NCBI RefSeq assembly: GCF_002368035.1
Contig: NZ_AP018223.1
Span: forward strand, 1,218,449 to 1,282,448
Source: Nostoc linckia NIES-25
GTDB lineage: Bacteria; Cyanobacteriota; Cyanobacteriia; Cyanobacteriales; Nostocaceae
Direction of reading: 5' to 3'
Length of the DNA stretch: 64,000 nucleotides
A program made the translations under genes and the position numbers. Positions 60,910-64,000 of this stretch are shown here, piece by piece (the stretch's first letter is position 1; every line of letters starts with the position of its first letter). The notes beneath the pieces are model-generated. The model was given only the letters and a program-made list of their open reading frames with translations, was not told where the DNA came from and did not search any database.

Positions 60910-62640
60910 ATGACGATTACAGACGATCTCCAAAAGTTATTAGACATTTTGCCCCAAGACCTGCGACAAGTACTAGAGAGTCATCCAAAACGAGATAGTT
61001 TAGTTGAAGTGGTCTTGGATTTGGGTCGCCGTCCAGAAGCTCGCTTTCCTAATCAAGCTGAGTATCTGAGCGAAAAACCCGTTACTCAAGAACAGATAGA
61101 TGATTGCATTCAAAGAGTTGGAACCTTTGGCGGAGATAATCGGGCAGGAATTGAGCAAACTTTGCATCGGATCAGCGCCATCCGCAACCGCACGGGCAAG
61201 ATTATTGGCTTGACCTGTCGCGTCGGTCGGGCGGTGTTCGGAACCATCGGTATGATCCGCGATTTGGTAGAAACTGGTAAATCGATCCTCATGCTGGGGC
61301 GTCCAGGAGTGGGCAAAACTACTGCCTTACGAGAAATTGCCCGTGTTTTGGCAGATGACCTGCAAAAGCGAGTAGTGATTATTGACACATCCAATGAAAT
61401 TGCTGGGGATGGTGATGTTGCCCACCCCGCCATTGGTCGCGCTCGACGGATGCAAGTGGCTCATCCAGACCAACAGCACCAGGTAATGATTGAAGCAGTG
61501 GAAAACCACATGCCAGAAGTCATCGTCATTGATGAAATTGGCACGGAACTGGAAGCTTTAGCGGCTCGTACCATTGCTGAACGGGGCGTACAGTTGGTAG
61601 GTACTGCTCACGGTAATCAGATTGAAAACCTGATCAAAAACCCCACCCTAGCTGATTTAGTTGGGGGTATCCAAGCTGTGACTCTGGGAGACGACGAAGC
61701 TAGACGCCGGGGTTCTCAAAAGACTGTTTTGGAACGCAAAGCTCCTCCGACCTTTGAGATTGCTGTGGAAATGTTGGAACGGCAGCGCTGGGTAATACAC
61801 GAAAGCGTTGCTGACACAGTAGATAATCTCTTGCGCGGTCGTCAGCCTAACCCACAAACGAGAACCGTTGATGACCAGGGTAAAGTCTCGATTACACGGC
61901 AATTAGCTGTGGTTAACGGTCGTGGTGGGCATTTACCAACAGGTGAGGATTCTTTTTCTTCGGGGCGACAGCCTAACGGCTGGCGTTCATCCGGACAAAT
62001 GGTAGCACTACCGCCGTTAACTGTAGAACGGGTAACTGGACGCAGTGAGTTCGATCGCTTGCTTGATGAATCCTTCAATTATTCTGAAAGCATTGATTTG
62101 AGTGCTACCAGGCAGCCGGGGCCAAATGGTGAAGATTTGCCACTGCACGTTTACCCGTATGGCGTTAGCCGCCACCAACTCGAACAGGTAATCAGCGTGC
62201 TAACTTTGCCTGTGGTATTGACAAAAGACATAGATAGTGCAGATGCAATTTTAGCATTGCGATCGCACGTCAAAAACCACGCCAAATTACGCCAAATGGC
62301 CAAAGCCCGTCATGTGCCCATCCACATGATTAAATCCAGCACTATCCCGCAAATTACCCGTGGTTTGCGGCGGCTGCTGAACATCGACGACCCCGAACTG
62401 GCCGACGACCGAGAACTGGAACTGTTTTTGCACAGTGGTAGCGATGACGAAATGGACGCCTTGGAAGAAGCTAGACTTGCCGTAGAGCAAATTGTGATTC
62501 CCAAAGGACAGCCAGTGGAGTTATTGCCGCGTTCTGCCCAAGTTCGCAAAATGCAACATGAGTTGGTAGAACACTATCGGCTTAAGTCCCACAGCTTTGG
62601 CGAAGAACCAAATCGCCGCTTAAGGATTTATCCGGCGTAA
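60910..62640 (+). CDS. ycf45: Ycf45-type AAA ATPase with R3H domain
   Basis: 576 residues. An AAA/secretion-ATPase-like domain has Walker A GRPGVGKTT (about residue 131), VVIIDTSNEIAGDGD and VIVIDEIGTE (Walker B, about 203). A linker follows, then a C-terminal R3H single-stranded nucleic-acid-binding motif (about 525-575; RKMQHELVEHYRLKS, NRRLRIYP). This is the cyanobacterial homologue of plastid Ycf45; its precise function is not established. Probably transcribed with or just after ldpA (76-bp gap). A good terminator-like hairpin follows at 62653-62675. Confidence 0.94.
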   Translation: MTITDDLQKLLDILPQDLRQVLESHPKRDSLVEVVLDLGRRPEARFPNQAEYLSEKPVTQEQIDDCIQRVGTFGGDNRAGIEQTLHRISAIRNRTGKIIGLTCRVGRAVFGTIGMIRDLVETGKSILMLGRPGVGKTTALREIARVLADDLQKRVVIIDTSNEIAGDGDVAHPAIGRARRMQVAHPDQQHQVMIEAVENHMPEVIVIDEIGTELEALAARTIAERGVQLVGTAHGNQIENLIKNPTLADLVGGIQAVTLGDDEARRRGSQKTVLERKAPPTFEIAVEMLERQRWVIHESVADTVDNLLRGRQPNPQTRTVDDQGKVSITRQLAVVNGRGGHLPTGEDSFSSGRQPNGWRSSGQMVALPPLTVERVTGRSEFDRLLDESFNYSESIDLSATRQPGPNGEDLPLHVYPYGVSRHQLEQVISVLTLPVVLTKDIDSADAILALRSHVKNHAKLRQMAKARHVPIHMIKSSTIPQITRGLRRLLNIDDPELADDRELELFLHSGSDDEMDALEEARLAVEQIVIPKGQPVELLPRSAQVRKMQHELVEHYRLKSHSFGEEPNRRLRIYPA

Positions 62641-62652
62641 CCTTACCCTAAA

Positions 62653-62675
62653 CCCCTCTCCGATTTGGAGAGGGG
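62653..62675 (+). terminator. Rho-independent-like terminator of ycf45
   Basis: CCCCTCTCC (62653-62661) pairs perfectly with GGAGAGGGG (62667-62675) around GATTT, 13 bp after the ycf45 stop, followed by ATTTTAAT. The best terminator candidate in the window, though this hairpin type also occurs as a dispersed repeat. Confidence 0.65.
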
Positions 62676-62695
62676 ATTTTAATGGGAGACAGTCG

Positions 62696-62953
62696 ATGTT
62701 TTATAGAGAGTTTTCTCTGATAAAAGTAAAACAAGACTTTAACCTTACCTTAGTGGAAGGCGGACGATTTTTACCGCCCATAGAACCAATTTCACCTAGC
62801 CGTTTGTTGGCTGAATTTTTAGCAGATCTTGAGGATGACGCTGACGGTGATTCGCATACCCCGAATTGTCGGTTGCACCAAGCAAACATTAGGATTAACT
62901 GTTATGCGATCGAGTTTTTCCATATTAATTATCTGCGATTCGTTTGCAGTTAA
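62696..62953 (+). pseudogene. N-terminal fragment of a cyanobacterial nuclease-fold family protein
   Basis: 85 codons. Residues about 9-45 (VKQDFNLTLVEGGRFLPPIEP and PSRLLAEFLA) match the opening of a family of about 200-residue cyanobacterial proteins thought to have a PD-(D/E)XK-like fold. The match stops after LAEFLADLED, and the rest (DSHTPNCRLHQ...) is unlike the family, so the gene appears truncated by a deletion or rearrangement. Whether the fragment is expressed is unknown. It is next to another pair of broken frames of similar kind. Confidence 0.5.
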
Positions 62954-63071
62954 ATTATAGTGTTCCTTTATACAAACAAAAGAGACGGCATCAACATTAT
63001 CTTTTCCTTAGGATATCTGCAAATCAAAACATTAATTATCTCAATTTTTGTCTAGATTTACCTAAGTTTAA

Positions 63072-63350
63072 TTACAAAGTATCCTGTAATTCTTCAATAT
63101 TATTTGCAACAACAATGCTACGTAAAATTTGTTTCAAATCTTCTAAATCTGAAATTTGAGTAATTTGTGGCATTAATTCCAAGCCATCACTACCAAATTT
63201 AGCCTCTAAACTCATTTCAATGTTGGATAAAATTTCGTCTCGCCGCCCGCGTTCCACTCCACGCTGTTCAATTTCTTGATACCAAGGCGACTCACGTAAC
63301 ACAGCCATATCCCACCTCATAATCTCTTGAACTAACGCACTTTCTAACAC
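63072..63350 (-). CDS. C-terminal fragment resembling Rpn/PD-(D/E)XK-associated proteins
   Basis: 92 codons from a GTG at 63350. The ESPWYQEIEQRGVERGRRDEI stretch resembles the C-terminal helix of cyanobacterial Rpn-like transposase/nuclease proteins (V-x-Y-Q-E-I-x-x-x-G-x-x-x-G). The nuclease core that should come before it is missing. The frame overlaps the end of the neighbouring 63344-63652 fragment by 7 bp. Probably a remnant, but the frame is clean and it could be a small expressed protein. Confidence 0.5.
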   Translation of the reverse strand: MLESALVQEIMRWDMAVLRESPWYQEIEQRGVERGRRDEILSNIEMSLEAKFGSDGLELMPQITQISDLEDLKQILRSIVVANNIEELQDTL

Positions 63351-63652
63351 ATAGGATATTCAATATTTAATTGACTGTGAGTTTCTGCACAAATTTCTAA
63401 TAGCGTCGGCGCAATTAATACTTCCCGTTTTGCTGTTTTACTTATGGGGTTGACATAAGTAAGATTTCTTTGCAAATAGCGATTTAAAAACTCTAAACAG
63501 TTGAGATTACCTTCATACCTTGGTAAATCTAATCGTTTGCGTTCGTATCGACAATCAAATTCTGCAAGAATGTCGGCTGGCGCATAAGGCAATTCAAAGT
63601 ACTTGCTAAATGTATAGCTTGTACCAGGTTGCAAAATGCGCGGGCGACTCAT
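63344..63652 (-). CDS. N-terminal fragment of a cyanobacterial PD-(D/E)XK-like protein
   Basis: 102 codons. RPRILQPGTSYTFSKYFELP and the REVLIAPTLLEICAETHSQ stretch match the first 100 residues of a cyanobacterial family of about 200 residues. It stops abruptly after LNIEYPMC, where the family continues with the catalytic half. The lost half has been replaced by the unrelated fragment at 63072-63350. Probably inactive. Confidence 0.55.
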   Translation of the reverse strand: MSRPRILQPGTSYTFSKYFELPYAPADILAEFDCRYERKRLDLPRYEGNLNCLEFLNRYLQRNLTYVNPISKTAKREVLIAPTLLEICAETHSQLNIEYPMC

Positions 63653-63663
63653 AAAATTACCCT

Positions 63664-64000
63664 TTATGAAACTTGTACGTCTTGCAGTTTTGCCACCAAT
63701 TCTGCACGCGCTGAAACCTTCAATTTACGAAACATTCTCTTCAAGGCTTGCTTGACAGAATTTTGGGTAATCCAGAGTCTTTCGCCGATTTCTGCATTTG
63801 TTAATCCCTGCGCTACCAATTCAGCAATTTCTAATTCGCGGGGTGTGAGAGGACTTGCTAAAAGCGAATGGGATATTTTGGGTTTTGCGCGTAGAGTTGC
63901 CATTTTTGCTGACAAATGAATGCATAAAGCGCTTAAGTCAGCTAAATCATTGCCGTTAAAAGGCGGATTTCCCTTGTCGCGGGCTAAGTTAAGGGTTCCG
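63664..64000 (-). CDS. LuxR-type regulator, 5' end beyond the window
   Basis: The frame is open to the window edge, so the true start lies outside. The visible part has a short GAF-like end (LNLARDKGNPPFNGNDLADL) followed by a LuxR helix-turn-helix (LTPRELEIAELVAQGLTNAE, NSVKQALKRMFRKL) about 55 residues from the C-terminus. It would bind DNA as a dimer; the signal and target are unknown. An ATG at 63915 is internal, not the start. Confidence 0.8.
   Translation of the reverse strand, partial: GTLNLARDKGNPPFNGNDLADLSALCIHLSAKMATLRAKPKISHSLLASPLTPRELEIAELVAQGLTNAEIGERLWITQNSVKQALKRMFRKLKVSARAELVAKLQDVQVS

Noticed and set aside
62944..63159. 71-codon plus-strand ORF
   Set aside because: Overlaps the 63072-63350 frame and has AT-rich, non-protein-like composition.
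1..64000. CRISPR arrays, tRNA or rRNA genes
   Set aside because: The tandem repeats seen are 7-8 bp units without spacers, and no tRNA or rRNA signature was recognised by eye; a tRNA scan would settle this.

Overview
The window looks like chromosomal DNA of a filamentous, probably heterocyst-forming cyanobacterium (Nostocales: Nostoc, Tolypothrix or Calothrix-like). The reasons are very frequent GCGATCGC (HIP1) octamers, cyanobacterium-typical genes (LdpA, Ycf45, a kinase/ATPase/histidine-kinase fusion, CHASE2 cyclase, DUF928, Uma2), long multi-PAS sensors, and abundant heptanucleotide tandem repeats, MITE-like elements and palindromic repeats between and inside genes. No tRNA, rRNA or CRISPR array was recognised by eye.

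Layout. 1-7.9 kb: repeat-rich DNA with a possible structured RNA, two small proteins, a PLP enzyme of the cysteine-desulfurase family lacking the catalytic Cys, a Uma2 nuclease, a Rieske protein and moeA. 8.0-13.5 kb: one giant Ser/Thr kinase-ATPase-GAF-histidine kinase. 13.5-17.6 kb: a G/C-rich palindrome, a divergent SDR/AraC pair, a Nudix protein and prolyl aminopeptidase. 18.1-20.4 kb: two membrane proteins of unknown role. 20.6-39.7 kb: a RiPP (ribosomally made, modified peptide) locus. 40.6-46.1 kb: patatin-like lipase, dihydroorotase, two tandem signal peptidases (the second lacks the catalytic Ser) and a MOSC protein. 46.6-59.2 kb: two-component and c-di-GMP signalling genes, several visibly decaying. 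59.7-64 kb: LdpA, Ycf45-type R3H ATPase, nuclease fragments and a truncated LuxR-type regulator.

The RiPP locus is the most interesting system. On the minus strand, DUF928 protein, CHASE2 adenylate/guanylate cyclase and an NHLP-type ABC exporter form an apparent operon. Divergently, on the plus strand, lie a double cyclic-nucleotide-binding protein, an HlyD-type adaptor and a C39-peptidase ABC exporter. Then come a JmjC/cupin-like oxygenase (minus), a stand-alone thiopeptide-type (SpaB_C-like) protein, a Nif11-type precursor with a double-Gly site and a 14-residue core ending in Cys-Cys-Trp, a YcaO enzyme, a long TfuA protein and a second JmjC/cupin oxygenase. YcaO plus TfuA points to backbone thioamidation; the two oxygenases suggest hydroxylation; C39 would cut after Gly-Gly and export the product; cyclase plus cNMP-binding protein suggest second-messenger control. 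No full LanB dehydratase, azoline dehydrogenase or thioviridamide-type flavoprotein is visible, so the enzyme set matches none of the RiPP classes I know well. The precursor/YcaO/TfuA/oxygenase block is bracketed by two inverted copies of one MITE-like element.

A second theme is repeat invasion of genes. moeA, the giant kinase, a hybrid histidine kinase (twice), a REC-histidine kinase and ldpA carry in-frame insertions built from the same repeats that fill the intergenic DNA. The sensor cluster at 53.8-59.2 kb shows an in-frame nonsense codon, a 104-bp gene overlap that looks like a deletion junction, and a 5'-truncated receiver domain.
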